Assembly (NCBI GenBank): GCA_009917545.1
Contig: QZDW01000005.1
Location: forward strand, 120,336 to 184,335
Direction of reading: 5' to 3'
From: a bacterium 1XD42-76
Lineage (GTDB): Bacteria > Bacillota > Clostridia > Lachnospirales > Lachnospiraceae
DNA length: 64,000 bases
Shown: piece after piece, positions 1 to 8,679 of the stretch
Position numbering within the stretch: position 1 is the stretch's first letter
How the letters are laid out: the number at the start of each line of letters is the position of its first letter
Position numbers and translations under genes: made by a program
Notes under the pieces: generated by a model
The model's input: the letters and a program-made list of their open reading frames with translations, nothing else
What the model was told of the DNA's origin: nothing
Databases searched by the model: none

Positions 1-40
1 CTATGCCGTCAAAAAGGGAACCTAATGTAATTGTTTTGAT
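1..40 (-). CDS. 5' end of a probable cytosine-C5 DNA methyltransferase (partial)
   Basis: Only about 13 codons lie in the window. They read ITLGSLFDGI, which matches motif I (GSLFDGIGG) of C5-cytosine DNA methyltransferases, and such a gene often follows virD4 in ICEs of this kind. A strong ribosome binding site (AAGGAGGAGG, 45-54) precedes it. No ATG, GTG or TTG lies in frame at a usable distance; the nearest in-frame codons are ATC (38-40) and ATT (29-31). Either a non-canonical start is used or the start codon has mutated. The rest of the gene is outside the window. Confidence 0.5.
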   Translation of the reverse strand, partial: MKTITLGSLFDGI

Positions 41-94
41 AAAGCCTCCTCCTTCCTTCTGATATCTTCCTTAAAACATGGCCGGACATTGGGA

Positions 95-1873
95 TCAACT
101 ATCAGAAGCCCCTTGTCCAGTCGGCGTACCCAGATCAAAAACCTCATATTCATCGTCCGGCCTGACCTTCAGGCGATGCTTTAAGAATTTCGCCACATCA
201 AAAATATTTTTCGGATCCGCGTCCGAAAGATGCTTGTACTGCGGATGCCTGGTTATGTCAAACTTATCGGAAAAGAACGGCCGGACACCCTGCACCTGGA
301 GGATGCACTTGCCCCCGTCCATGACCGCAAGCTCATCGGGTGTCATAAGTTCCTTTCCCAATTTTTGATAGTTTAGCCCATAGCTGCGCTGGCTTCCGCG
401 TGTGTCTGACGTGTTAAAACTGTCTATCGTTTCCTTTCCGAGCGTAGCGGATATCTCCTTTAATGTGCTTTGTTCCTTGCCGCCCAGGAAGAGGACACAG
501 GAACAGTTACCTATGATTGTTTCCGCATGGTCCTTATAAACCGCCTTTAACTGGCTCTGTGTCTGGACGATCACATGGGCTGAAATCTCACGGCTGCGGA
601 TCACGGAAATCAGGTGTTCAAAATTAGGTATTTTCTGGTTCGCGAATTCATCCAAAAGGCAGGTGACGTGCGTCTTTAACGCCCCGCCGTTTTCAAGCGC
701 CCTGTCGCAAAGGACATTGAACATTTGCGTATAAACCATAGACGCTATGAAGTTAAATGTCGTATCCGTGTCAGACACAATACAGAACAGCGCCGTTTTC
801 CTGTCGCCCAGCTTGTCAAGTTCCAACTCGTCGTCCATCATCATGTCCCGGACTTCTTTAATATCAAACGGGGCCATCCTCGCACCACAGGAAATAAGGA
901 TCGATTTTGCTGTTTTGCCGGCGGCCATTTTATATTTTTTATACTGGCGGACAGCGAAATGCTCCGGATCACGCTGCTCAAGACGGTCAAACATCATATC
1001 TACAGCGTTCTTAAAGTTTTCGTCCTCCTCACGTACCTCGGATGCGTTAAGCATTTCCAGCAACGTATTGAAATTCTTTTCATTTTCTGGTGCTTCATAC
1101 CAGATATAGGCAATCAATGCCTGGTAATACAGGGCTTCCGCCTTTGCCCAGAAATCCTCCCCGCCTTTGCTGTCCTCCCCCTTAGTGTTTTCCATGATAC
1201 AGTTGACCAGTTTTAAAATGTCGTTTTCACAGCGAAGGTAGCGGAAAGGGTTATAGCGCATAGACTGCTTAAAGTTGATGGTGTTAAGTATTTTTATCTC
1301 ATACCCGCCTTTTTGAAGCATTTTCCCACATTCCAGAACGACCGTGCCTTTTGGGTCCGTAACGACATAGCTTGCGTTCATTTGCATCAAATTCGGTTTT
1401 ACATGGAAGCGGGTCTTACCGCTTCCAGAACCGCCGATGATCAGCACATTCTTGTTAATGTTATATTTTGGTATCTTATTGCGCCCAAGCATGATTCTCT
1501 CTGTCTGTGTCAGAAGGATATTGTTATCAAACTTTGGGTCTATGAAAGGCTTTATGTCCTCCGGGGTTCCCCAGCGGGCGCTGCCATACTCCACGCCATG
1601 CCGGTATTTTTTCGCGTTCTTCCCTTTAAAGTAGACCGCCGCCCGAACCGCCACGGCAGCGGCGGCTCCGGCCAGGATATCATATGGGTGGAAACTTGGG
1701 AGGGGGTTTTGGGTAAGCGCCTCCCCCAGCCCGGAGATTGCCGCCATTGCCTTTGACACCATATCCGCTCCTGCGGATACACGGTAACACTCCGCGACTT
1801 TAGAAAAAATCCAAAACATGAACACATACGGAAGGTTCGGGACAATATATTTTTTTATCTCAATATTCCTCAA
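95..1873 (-). CDS. virD4: VirD4/TraG-type conjugative coupling protein
   Basis: Membrane-bound ATPase that links the DNA-relaxase complex to the type IV secretion channel during conjugation. The 592-residue protein has hydrophobic segments near residues 12-25 and 66-82, a Walker A motif GGSGSGKT at about 147-154, and a Walker B region LLDEFAN near 410, all in the usual positions for VirD4/TcpA-like proteins of Gram-positive ICEs. Its ATG overlaps the stop of the PcfB-like gene by four bases, so the two are translationally coupled. Length is normal and there are no frame breaks. Confidence 0.95.
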   Translation of the reverse strand: MRNIEIKKYIVPNLPYVFMFWIFSKVAECYRVSAGADMVSKAMAAISGLGEALTQNPLPSFHPYDILAGAAAAVAVRAAVYFKGKNAKKYRHGVEYGSARWGTPEDIKPFIDPKFDNNILLTQTERIMLGRNKIPKYNINKNVLIIGGSGSGKTRFHVKPNLMQMNASYVVTDPKGTVVLECGKMLQKGGYEIKILNTINFKQSMRYNPFRYLRCENDILKLVNCIMENTKGEDSKGGEDFWAKAEALYYQALIAYIWYEAPENEKNFNTLLEMLNASEVREEDENFKNAVDMMFDRLEQRDPEHFAVRQYKKYKMAAGKTAKSILISCGARMAPFDIKEVRDMMMDDELELDKLGDRKTALFCIVSDTDTTFNFIASMVYTQMFNVLCDRALENGGALKTHVTCLLDEFANQKIPNFEHLISVIRSREISAHVIVQTQSQLKAVYKDHAETIIGNCSCVLFLGGKEQSTLKEISATLGKETIDSFNTSDTRGSQRSYGLNYQKLGKELMTPDELAVMDGGKCILQVQGVRPFFSDKFDITRHPQYKHLSDADPKNIFDVAKFLKHRLKVRPDDEYEVFDLGTPTGQGASDS

Positions 1874-2340
1874 CGGCCTATGCCCCCTTTCTCCCGGTTC
1901 TTCTCCCGTCCGGCTACTAAGCCCTTCACAACCTCCTTAAAGTGGGAAAGCTGTTTTCTCAGCGACTGCTTCCTTCCCTGCCGGTTCAGTGTCTGGGCCG
2001 TGTACTCAGAAAAAGCGGCATTCAGAGCGTCAGCGTCACGGGCTTTGAAAAACACGATGTATTTCCCTTGTGACGGATCCTTTTTCAACGCGAAGTCTAC
2101 GCCATATTTGCGGGCGCACCGCTCAAAAGATTTTATGTTCTGGTCCGTGATCTCAATACTCTGGACACCGGCTCCCTGCTTTACCAGGCTTTTGACGCTC
2201 TGCTTGCCATGGGGATGCCCCTGCGTGTTTCTCTGGTACTGCCGTATCGCCCACTTTAAAAGTTCCGCTGTCAGCCGCCCCCCGTTTTTCCCTGTCCGTA
2301 TCACAAGCGCGACTGATTTATCCCTTATTTCGTCCTGCAT
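1870..2340 (-). CDS. PcfB-like (DUF3801) conjugation accessory protein
   Basis: A 156-residue basic protein of the PcfB/DUF3801 family, found directly upstream of virD4 in many Firmicutes conjugative elements. It has an N-terminal segment typical of the family (residues 1-60), a mixed core with KSFERCARKYGVDFALKKD at about 72-90, and a lysine/arginine-rich tail. PcfB of pCF10 is thought to act at the relaxosome or coupling step; that role is by analogy. The start is supported by AAGGAGG, and the stop overlaps the virD4 start. Confidence 0.8.
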   Translation of the reverse strand: MQDEIRDKSVALVIRTGKNGGRLTAELLKWAIRQYQRNTQGHPHGKQSVKSLVKQGAGVQSIEITDQNIKSFERCARKYGVDFALKKDPSQGKYIVFFKARDADALNAAFSEYTAQTLNRQGRKQSLRKQLSHFKEVVKGLVAGREKNREKGGIGR

Positions 2341-2426
2341 AGTGTTGTGCCTCCTTCCTTATAAGCGGCAGGCCGGCTTCAGCTGATCCCACCGCTTTTT
2401 ACCGTTTCCCTGGCTTCCCATGGAAT

Positions 2427-2885
2427 TTACCGAGCCGCCCCCTGTTTCCTGCCGCCCCATTTGGTCAGCACCATGGTTTCCCCATCTGCCAGCGTATCCC
2501 AAAGGCCATAGACCACATCCGCGACATCATCCGGATCCGCGTAGGAATCACTGCCGACCATCATAAATTCGTCCGGGGAAGCGAAAAGATCCTGGAACTC
2601 CTTCTGCTGACCGGAAGTAAGAGAATCAAAGCAATTTCCCTCTTCCGGTATCCCGCATAACAGGAATGTGCCGCTGATATGCCCCCTTTTCCCCGGCATG
2701 ACGCGGTTCGGGGCAAGGCCCGCAGTATCCTCTCGGCTGAGCAGCAGCACTCTCTGGGGCAGGAAGCACCCCACCTGGATCGCGCCGCCCAATGTTTTTT
2801 CAACAGCCTCCAATGTGTTGGGAATTGCCGCCGGACGGGGCGGCTTCCCCGGCTCCACAATTAAAATATTCATGTTCTGTGCCAT
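2427..2885 (-). CDS. DUF3846 domain protein
   Basis: 152 residues, matching the DUF3846 family common in plasmids and ICEs of Clostridia. The N-terminal half (MNILIVEPGKPPRP...LEAVEKTLGG) is the conserved family core; the C-terminal half is rich in acidic residues. Biochemical function is unknown. The ATG follows AAAGGAGGATTAACGAAT. It lies between repA and the PcfB/virD4 pair in one direction of transcription. A weak hairpin (AAGCGG/CCGCTT, about 2362-2396) follows its stop. Confidence 0.7.
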   Translation of the reverse strand: MAQNMNILIVEPGKPPRPAAIPNTLEAVEKTLGGAIQVGCFLPQRVLLLSREDTAGLAPNRVMPGKRGHISGTFLLCGIPEEGNCFDSLTSGQQKEFQDLFASPDEFMMVGSDSYADPDDVADVVYGLWDTLADGETMVLTKWGGRKQGAAR

Positions 2886-2997
2886 ATTCGTTAATCCTCC
2901 TTTAAATTTTAGTTGTTTGGTTTATCTGCCAGCCCCCAAGGGCTTCACAGCAATATGGAATTACCAGCGGAAAAGAATACGCCTCCCGGCCATGCGG

Positions 2998-3972
2998 CTA
3001 CCCAACGCCAAAGCCGTTCGCCATATCATGGCTGACCAGGCTTGAATAATACTGGCTGATCGTCACCGGGGCGTTAAACAACGCAGATAAGGTATAAGCG
3101 CGGATGTTGCCTATCAGCGTCGTGTTTTTATCCAGGCAGTCCATGACATAGCGGATATGTTCGCTGTCCAGCTTCAGCAGGCGGCTCCTGACCGCTTCCG
3201 TACACATATCCTCCTGGTTGATTCGTATTGTGGGGCGGCTGCTGCAACAGACTTCCACTATCAATTCCACAAAGCCGTCCAGACGTTCTTTGTCGTAGGG
3301 GTTATCCTGCAAAAGGGCTTCATAGCTGATGTTCTCCCTGACCAGTTCACGGTATGCGGAGATCTTATCCATCCCATCAATCTGTTTTGGTTTCCCCCAC
3401 GCTTTCCGTGGGTTATCCACATTTTCCACATCCCCGGACACGGAGCCTGCCGGATAGATGGATGGATCAGTATCACTAAAATCAGTTTTGTTTAAGTCAG
3501 TATTATTTGCTTGTGATTTTCGCATTTCTTGATTTGTGGTTTTCACAATTCCTGATTTGTGATTTTCACAATTCTTGATTTGTGATTCCTGCGACTCTCC
3601 CGGTTTTGGCCTGCCAATAAAATTTTTGACATAGATCACGTTGGGTTTCCCAAGCCCGCGCCGCACACGCTCAATAAGTCCCACGCCTTTTGCCGCATCC
3701 AGTTCGTTTAAAAGTTTGTTGGCTTTCTGCTCCGCGCAGCCAAGGGTGGCCATCACGTCAGCGATGGTATAAATGATGTATACGCGCCCATCCTGGTCCA
3801 GCCAGCTGTTTTTTATGGAAAGCGCCATGCGGTCAAGGAGCAGGCCGTAAAGCACTTTTGCCTCTACTGACACGCCTTTAAACCTGGTGTCCGTGAACAG
3901 CACTTTGGGAATACGGTAGAATGTGTACTGTTCCGCTTCATTGCCATAGTAATAATCCAGTTGTAACGGCAT
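2998..3972 (-). CDS. repA: RepA_N-type replication initiator
   Basis: 324 residues. Residues 1-120 form a RepA_N winged-helix domain (YRIPKVLFTDTRFKGVSVEAK, then LLLDRMALS), which binds iterons or origin DNA in Firmicutes plasmids and ICEs. A Ser/Asn/Gln-rich linker follows, with repeated S-Q-I-K-N-C-E-N-H-K-like units, then a C-terminal helical domain with CLDKNTTLIGNIRAY near 280. In ICEs it probably supports replication of the excised circle. The start is set by AAAAGGAGGCAACCAAT. It is separated from parB by two hairpin terminators, so it forms its own transcription unit. Confidence 0.85.
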   Translation of the reverse strand: MPLQLDYYYGNEAEQYTFYRIPKVLFTDTRFKGVSVEAKVLYGLLLDRMALSIKNSWLDQDGRVYIIYTIADVMATLGCAEQKANKLLNELDAAKGVGLIERVRRGLGKPNVIYVKNFIGRPKPGESQESQIKNCENHKSGIVKTTNQEMRKSQANNTDLNKTDFSDTDPSIYPAGSVSGDVENVDNPRKAWGKPKQIDGMDKISAYRELVRENISYEALLQDNPYDKERLDGFVELIVEVCCSSRPTIRINQEDMCTEAVRSRLLKLDSEHIRYVMDCLDKNTTLIGNIRAYTLSALFNAPVTISQYYSSLVSHDMANGFGVG

Positions 3973-4000
3973 ATTGGTTGCCTCCTTTTCTTTTTATGAA

Positions 4001-4034
4001 AAAAAGCCCCGGCAAACGCAAAGTCTGCCGGGGC
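4001..4034 (-). terminator. Rho-independent terminator
   Basis: Inverted repeat GCCCCGGCA (4006-4014) and TGCCGGGGC (4026-4034). On the minus strand the stem is followed by a run of five T, so it ends the ParA-ParB transcript before repA. Confidence 0.8.
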
Positions 4035-4051
4035 GGATCTATCATGAACGC

Positions 4052-4096
4052 AAAAAAGCCGCCCGGTAACTGCAAATCAGTCACCGGACGGCTTTT
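4052..4096. terminator. Second terminator hairpin, bidirectional form
   Basis: GCCGCCCGGT (4058-4067) pairs with ACCGGACGGC (4083-4092) with one mismatch. Six A precede and four T follow, so it could act in both directions. It lies immediately after the parB stop. Confidence 0.65.
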
Positions 4097-4102
4097 GCGG
4101 CC

Positions 4103-4999
4103 TTATCCCTGTTCATTTTTCCAAGTTTCCAGGAGGGAAAAGATTATTTCCTCCATCTGTTTTTGTGTATAGCTTTGTGGGAAATACTGTTTCAGGCGGT
4201 CTTTTTTTAATGTGACCTGTACAGAAACTGGCCGTTCCTCTGTCAGTATCGCATCCATCACGTCCACCCCCAGCTTTTCCTCCTGGCTGTATTTTTTCAA
4301 GCGTTTTGCCTGTTCCAGTGAGGGGATAACAGCCAACTTCCCCATCAATTCAAGGAGATCCCCCTGTTCTTCCTTGGCGAGATAAGACAGTTCCACGGCG
4401 GAGTTGAACGGCAGTTTCTTATCGTCTGCCATCCGGAGCAGTTCCGGGATCAGCTCTGTCAGCCGGATAAAGCGGTGGATATTCCTCGCGCTGTCATTGG
4501 AATTTTCGCTTAATGCGTCCACACTGTACTTCTCGCCAACTTGGCGAGAAGCGTTTTTGATGCCCTGATGCCTCAGAGCGTCCATCTTCATTTTATATGC
4601 CCACGCCTTCTCGCTGGGGAGAAGGTTTTCCCGCTGGATATTGCTGTCTACCATGAAAAGGGTAGCTTCATCATCATCCAGATCCCGGATCACCACCGGC
4701 ATTGTGTCCCGCCCTGCCAGCTGGGACGCGTGCCTGCGCCGATGCCCAGCCACCAGTTCATAGCCGCCCTCTGGGCGGGGTCGGGCAATCCCCGGCATGA
4801 GGATCCCATGCTCCCGGACACTCTCCACCATGTCCTCCATGCTTTGATCGTCCAGGATCTTGAAAGGGTGATTCCTGAATGGGAACAGGTCGGAAAGCGC
4901 GACTTCCTGTATTTTCCCGCCATCTGCCCCTATGGTTTCCGTGGCAGTGAATAGGTCATCATAACTCGTCATCTGAATGTTCCTCGCGCTGCTTTTCAC
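4103..4999 (-). CDS. parB: ParB-type partition protein
   Basis: 298-residue ParB/Spo0J-family protein. The N-terminal CTPase fold is visible at about residues 28-110 with the signature box ELVAGHRRRHASQLAG (about 81-96) and IQRENLLPSEKAWAY (about 118-132), followed by a helix-turn-helix region and a basic C-terminus. It should bind parS sites and load ParA to stabilise the extrachromosomal form of the element. The start is GTG, overlapping the parA stop; GGGAGGTGATG lies upstream. The next ATG (4972) is an alternative. Confidence 0.9.
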   Translation of the reverse strand: MKSSARNIQMTSYDDLFTATETIGADGGKIQEVALSDLFPFRNHPFKILDDQSMEDMVESVREHGILMPGIARPRPEGGYELVAGHRRRHASQLAGRDTMPVVIRDLDDDEATLFMVDSNIQRENLLPSEKAWAYKMKMDALRHQGIKNASRQVGEKYSVDALSENSNDSARNIHRFIRLTELIPELLRMADDKKLPFNSAVELSYLAKEEQGDLLELMGKLAVIPSLEQAKRLKKYSQEEKLGVDVMDAILTEERPVSVQVTLKKDRLKQYFPQSYTQKQMEEIIFSLLETWKNEQG

Positions 5000-5778
5000 C
5001 CCCGCATCACCTCCCTGGTCAATGCGGCATAGGCGGCGGCTACTTTCCCGGCGGGGTCGTGGAGGTAAATACTTTTTCCCTCCGCGCTGGTTTCAGCGGC
5101 CCGTACAGACAAGGGAATGATACTCTCGAATATCCTGATTTTCTCACCATACGTGTCACGCAGGATCTCAACGATCTCCCTCGCGTAATTCGTGCGCATA
5201 TCCGCCATCGTCACCAGTATCCCCGCTATGGACAGCGCTGGGTTGATCTGCCTCTTCACTTTTTTAATAGTCCTGAGAAGTTGTTCCAGCCCCTTGATGG
5301 ACAAAAAATGCGCCTGGGCGGGTATTAGTACCTCGTCCGCTGCCGCGAGGGCATTTATCGTCAGCATACCAAGCGACGGCATACAGTCCAGGATAATCGC
5401 GTCATATGCCTCACTTACTGTCTGGAGATACTGGCGCAGGATCGTCTCCCGGCTCATGATGTTTACCAGAGTGACCTCCAGCCCGGACAGTTCAATATTT
5501 GCCGGGAGAAGGTCAACCCCTTCCCCATGGTGGAGGATCCCCCCGCCATCCGGCAGGGGAGTATCCATGATAATCGCGCCCAATATCGTAGCCAGCGTAA
5601 CTTTAATCTGGTCAGGCTGCTGGTATCCAAGGCTTGCTGTCAGGGAACCTTGCGGATCTGTGTCCACTAAAAGGACTTTTTTCCCTTCGCGGGCAAGCCC
5701 AATCCCGATATTAACCGAACTTGTAGTCTTTGCGCATCCGCCTTTTTGGTTACACAGACAATAAATTGTCGCTCCCAT
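4996..5778 (-). CDS. parA: ParA-type partition ATPase
   Basis: 260 residues with the deviant Walker A motif KGGCAKTT near residues 12-19, the switch I region VDTDPQGSLT near 39-48 and Walker B ILDCMPSLG near 128-136. With the overlapping parB gene it forms a type Ia-like partition pair without an N-terminal HTH (a small type Ib-size ParA). A start at 5778 follows GGGAGGGGGTGTAACA. Confidence 0.93.
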   Translation of the reverse strand: MGATIYCLCNQKGGCAKTTSSVNIGIGLAREGKKVLLVDTDPQGSLTASLGYQQPDQIKVTLATILGAIIMDTPLPDGGGILHHGEGVDLLPANIELSGLEVTLVNIMSRETILRQYLQTVSEAYDAIILDCMPSLGMLTINALAAADEVLIPAQAHFLSIKGLEQLLRTIKKVKRQINPALSIAGILVTMADMRTNYAREIVEILRDTYGEKIRIFESIIPLSVRAAETSAEGKSIYLHDPAGKVAAAYAALTREVMRG

Positions 5779-5780
5779 TG

Positions 5781-6227
5781 TTACACCCCCTCCCTTACTC
5801 GCACGGTCAGCCCGTCCATGCTGACATCTTTATGCCCCACCAAATAATAATCATTCCCGTTATGCTCCACCCTTGTCCATACCCAATATGCCACTTCCGG
5901 GTATCCGTCTGTAATCAGGGCTTCGATTCCCTGGCCGCTGGTATAATAATGGCCGCTTGCCGTTTCATACCTGCCGCTCCGGTTCTTATGCAGGCGGCCT
6001 GTTTCCCTGACAGGGCGTGAAAGGTATTTCAGCCGGAAATGCACATCGGAAAGTTTTTCCATGATTTCCCTGAGTTCTTCCGTAAGGAACAGCTGCTCAC
6101 TGTCCTCAAAATCAATATGCAGGCCACTAAGATCGCCATTGCGCTCAAAAGCGGAGAATGACAGCAGGCTCTGAATGCCCCGATCCAGCTTCAATGTCTC
6201 GTCAAATACTTTTTTAATGTCTGCCAT
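5781..6227 (-). CDS. DUF5348 domain protein
   Basis: 148 residues from the ATG at 6227, chosen because AAGGGGAATACAT precedes it; the longer reading from 6341 overlaps most of the SymE-like gene. The C-terminal half (TGRLHKNRSGRYE...YYTSGQGIE...NDYYLVGHKD) matches DUF5348, a small beta-rich domain in ICE regulatory regions. Function is unknown. It sits two bases upstream of parA and overlaps the preceding gene by 14 bases, so the three are probably co-transcribed. Confidence 0.65.
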   Translation of the reverse strand: MADIKKVFDETLKLDRGIQSLLSFSAFERNGDLSGLHIDFEDSEQLFLTEELREIMEKLSDVHFRLKYLSRPVRETGRLHKNRSGRYETASGHYYTSGQGIEALITDGYPEVAYWVWTRVEHNGNDYYLVGHKDVSMDGLTVRVREGV

Positions 6228-6465
6228 ATGTATTCCCCTTCCCCTGGCGTTTGCCAGCCTGCTGTGCCGTTCCCGGAACCTCCTGCCGCGCTTGTCCATC
6301 CGTGGCGCGTTCAATAACGAGTTTGCCCTGCTGACAGGCAACCGTCACTTTATCACCGATGGAAAACCCTAAATCCTCTAACCATCTCCCTTGCAGAATG
6401 ATTTTGGACATTGGGTCGTAATTTTTCCCGCTTCCCGCATAAACTGTTAATTTTCTAGTATCCAT
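6214..6465 (-). CDS. SymE-like protein (type I toxin family fold)
   Basis: 83 residues. The core KIILQGRWLEDLGFSIGDKVTV (split here as KIILQGRWLEDLG and FSIGDKVTV) matches the SymE toxin domain, itself related to the AbrB fold. SymE of E. coli is an SOS-induced RNase-like toxin controlled by antisense RNA; whether this copy is a toxin or a DNA-binding regulator cannot be told. It is the first gene of the ParA-ParB transcript. A second SymE-like gene lies at 11526. Confidence 0.65.
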   Translation of the reverse strand: MDTRKLTVYAGSGKNYDPMSKIILQGRWLEDLGFSIGDKVTVACQQGKLVIERATDGQARQEVPGTAQQAGKRQGKGNTYGRH

Positions 6466-6497
6466 TTGTACCTCCTCGCGTCTGAGTTTGTGTAGAT

Positions 6498-6560
6498 AAA
6501 AAAATAAGCATAACCGGTGAAAGCCTTATGTTTCCTAGCTTTTCTAAGGTTATGCTTATT
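6498..6560 (-). terminator. Terminator with perfect 13-bp inverted repeat at the element junction
   Basis: AATAAGCATAACC (6503-6515) and GGTTATGCTTATT (6548-6560) are exact complements around a 32-base loop, which itself holds GAAAGC/GCTTTTC. Seven A flank the left arm, so on the minus strand it ends the recombinase transcript. It also marks the boundary between ICE and prophage genes. Confidence 0.75.
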
Positions 6561-6565
6561 ATAAC

Positions 6566-7336
6566 TCAGGCGTTGGTAAGGATACTTTCCACCGTATTAG
6601 GCCGCCAGTTCCTTTTCCCCGCCGGGGTAGGAATCCCCTCCCCCGTCAGGTAGCTGGCTATGGCAGAGGGCGATTTCCCATAGAGGAAAAGCCGGTAGAT
6701 AAGCCGCACCGTCACCGCTTCCTCCTCCACGATCTCCGGCAGCTCATCCCTGCCCTTCTTATACCCAAGGAACCGCCCATAGGGCAGGCTCACCTTCCCG
6801 TCCGCAAACCGCTTCCGCTGCCCCCAGGTCACATTCTCGGAAATGGAGCGGCTCTCCTCCTGCGCCAGCGAGGACATGATGGTAATCAGCAGCTCCCCCT
6901 TCCCGTCAAGCGTCCGGATATTCTCCTTTTCAAAATATACCTCGATCCCTTTCTCTTTCAGCTTCCGAACCGTAGTCAGCGTATCCACCGTATTCCGGGC
7001 AAACCGGGAAATGGATTTCGTAATAATCAGGTCAATCTTCCCCGCCATGGCCTCCGCCACCATCTGGTTAAAGCCCTCGCGTTTTTTCGTATTCGTTGCG
7101 GAAATGCCTTCGTCCGTAAATACCTTTACAAACTCCCATTCCTCTTTTGACTGGATATACCGGGTATAATAGTCCACCTGCGCCTCATAGCTGGTAAGCT
7201 GTTCCTCATTGTTGGTCGATACACGGGCATAGGCCGCCACCCGCAACAGCTTCCTTTCCTCGCCGGAAAGCACATTCACCGGGATATCCTTCTTCGCCGG
7301 TATGACCGTGACCCTTGCATTCGCTACTGTTGGCAT
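6566..7336 (-). CDS. Large serine recombinase, C-terminally truncated
   Basis: 256 residues from the ATG at 7336, which follows GGGAGGAGGTGCCATAT. It has the complete serine catalytic domain (YARVSTNNEEQLTSYEAQ, then SRFARN) and the first part of the Recombinase domain, but stops at TVESILTNA. Relatives of about 500-550 residues continue from the same ILTN position into the rest of that domain, a zinc ribbon and a coiled coil. The break falls 6 bases from the inverted repeat that ends the ICE segment. It probably reflects an integration event inside this gene. Confidence 0.85.
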   Translation of the reverse strand: MPTVANARVTVIPAKKDIPVNVLSGEERKLLRVAAYARVSTNNEEQLTSYEAQVDYYTRYIQSKEEWEFVKVFTDEGISATNTKKREGFNQMVAEAMAGKIDLIITKSISRFARNTVDTLTTVRKLKEKGIEVYFEKENIRTLDGKGELLITIMSSLAQEESRSISENVTWGQRKRFADGKVSLPYGRFLGYKKGRDELPEIVEEEAVTVRLIYRLFLYGKSPSAIASYLTGEGIPTPAGKRNWRPNTVESILTNA

Positions 7337-8607
7337 ATATGGCACCTCCTCCCGTCCGGCCATTCAAAACCATGCTGCTTTTCCACCGTATGGCCGTCTT
7401 TGAATACAAAGATAAGCCGCCCGTTTTCCGGCACCCGGATTTCCGTAACCTTCTCCCGAAATTCCTCCGGGTCATATTTCCGCCGCCCCATGGCCTCCGC
7501 CGCCAGCTTTTCCAGCAGCGGCTCCGGGATCTGCCCGATACTGCAGCTGGCCGCGCTCCTGATATGCGTCTTGCATACCCATACCACCCGCCTGCCCCGC
7601 TTTTTCGTATCCCATACCCGCTGCATGAAATGCTTCCCGCATCCCCCGCAGGTGATCCGGCTGGAAAACGGGCGGTGCTTCCTCGTACAGTCCCGGCCAT
7701 CCATGCCAAGCGCCTCTACCCGCCGCGCCCGCTCCGCCAGAACCTTTTTATAGGTTTCCCGGTCAAGAATCCCTTCATGGCTCCCTTCCACAAAATACTG
7801 CGTCCATTCCCCATGGTTCACCTTATGGATCTTGCTGATTGGGTCTATGCAGTGGGTCTTCTGCAGCAGCATATCCCCGGCAATCTTCTCATTGCAGAGA
7901 AGCTGTATGATACCTGTGCCGGAAATCTTCGCCCCATGCCTGCCGACCGCCCCCGCCTTATCAAAATAGTCCGCCAGCATTTCCTGCGTATGCCCTTCCA
8001 GATAAAGCTCCGCCGCCCGCCGCAAAAGAGCCGCTTCCTCCGGCACGATCTCCAGCCGGTTATCCACAAGCCGGTATCCAAACATATCCACCCGCCACGG
8101 AAGCCCCCGCTCGAAATTGCGGCGAACCCGCCACCGCTGGTTTTCCGAAGCCGACCGGGCTTCCTCCTCCGCATACGCCGCCAGCAGGGTAAGCACAAAT
8201 TCCCCATCCTCCCCCAGCGTATGGATATTCTGCTCCTCAAAATACACATCCACCCCGATCAGTCGGAGCTCCCGAATCGTCTTCAATGTTGTGACCGTAT
8301 TCCGGGCAAACCTTGAGATAGACTTCGTAATGATGAGGTCGATATTCCCCGCCCGGCATTCCGCCAGCATCTTCTGGAACTCGCCCCGGCTGTTCTTCGT
8401 CCCGGACACCGCCTCGTCCGCATATACCCCGGCATATTCCCAGCCCGGCGTCTTCTGGATCAGCCCGCTATAATAGCTCACCTGCGCCGAAAGGGAGTGG
8501 AGCATGGCATCCTTCCCGCAGGAAACCCGTGCATAAGCCGCCACGCGCTTCAATTTTTCCGCTGGCCGGACAGCCGCCATATTTACCCGTTTTATTGTGC
8601 GTCCCAT
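7324..8607 (-). CDS. Large serine recombinase (integrase candidate)
   Basis: 427 residues. The catalytic domain has YARVSCGKDAMLHSLSAQ (nucleophile Ser near residue 29) and KSISRFARNTV near 95-105; the Recombinase domain spans about 160-280; a zinc ribbon has CGGCGKHFMQ and a later Cys pair. The family makes double-strand exchange at att sites for phage integration or ICE excision. AAAGGAGGGCG supports the start. Its end overlaps the next recombinase by 13 bases, the usual tandem arrangement in Lachnospiraceae elements. Confidence 0.92.
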   Translation of the reverse strand: MGRTIKRVNMAAVRPAEKLKRVAAYARVSCGKDAMLHSLSAQVSYYSGLIQKTPGWEYAGVYADEAVSGTKNSRGEFQKMLAECRAGNIDLIITKSISRFARNTVTTLKTIRELRLIGVDVYFEEQNIHTLGEDGEFVLTLLAAYAEEEARSASENQRWRVRRNFERGLPWRVDMFGYRLVDNRLEIVPEEAALLRRAAELYLEGHTQEMLADYFDKAGAVGRHGAKISGTGIIQLLCNEKIAGDMLLQKTHCIDPISKIHKVNHGEWTQYFVEGSHEGILDRETYKKVLAERARRVEALGMDGRDCTRKHRPFSSRITCGGCGKHFMQRVWDTKKRGRRVVWVCKTHIRSAASCSIGQIPEPLLEKLAAEAMGRRKYDPEEFREKVTEIRVPENGRLIFVFKDGHTVEKQHGFEWPDGRRCHICQQ

Positions 8608-8679
8608 AAATACGCCCTCCTTTCCTGGACACTGATGTTATAGGAAGCGACCCCAAAAAGGAAGCCTTTTCACCCATTT

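Larger units (their letters stand above)
1..6560. mobile_element. Segment of an integrative conjugative element
   Basis: The minus-strand run methyltransferase, VirD4, PcfB, DUF3846, RepA, ParB, ParA, DUF5348 and SymE-like is a gene order familiar from Tn1549-like ICEs of Lachnospiraceae. Only this end of the element is visible: relaxase, VirB4, VirB6 and NlpC/P60 genes would lie left of the window. The right limit is the terminator and inverted repeat at 6498-6560, beyond which the prophage recombinase begins. Identity as an ICE rather than a conjugative plasmid is inferred; RepA and ParAB fit both. Confidence 0.75.

Noticed and set aside
7315..8316. 333-codon plus-strand frame over the recombinase
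   Set aside because: Pro/Arg/His-rich antisense of a clear serine recombinase; no start signal.
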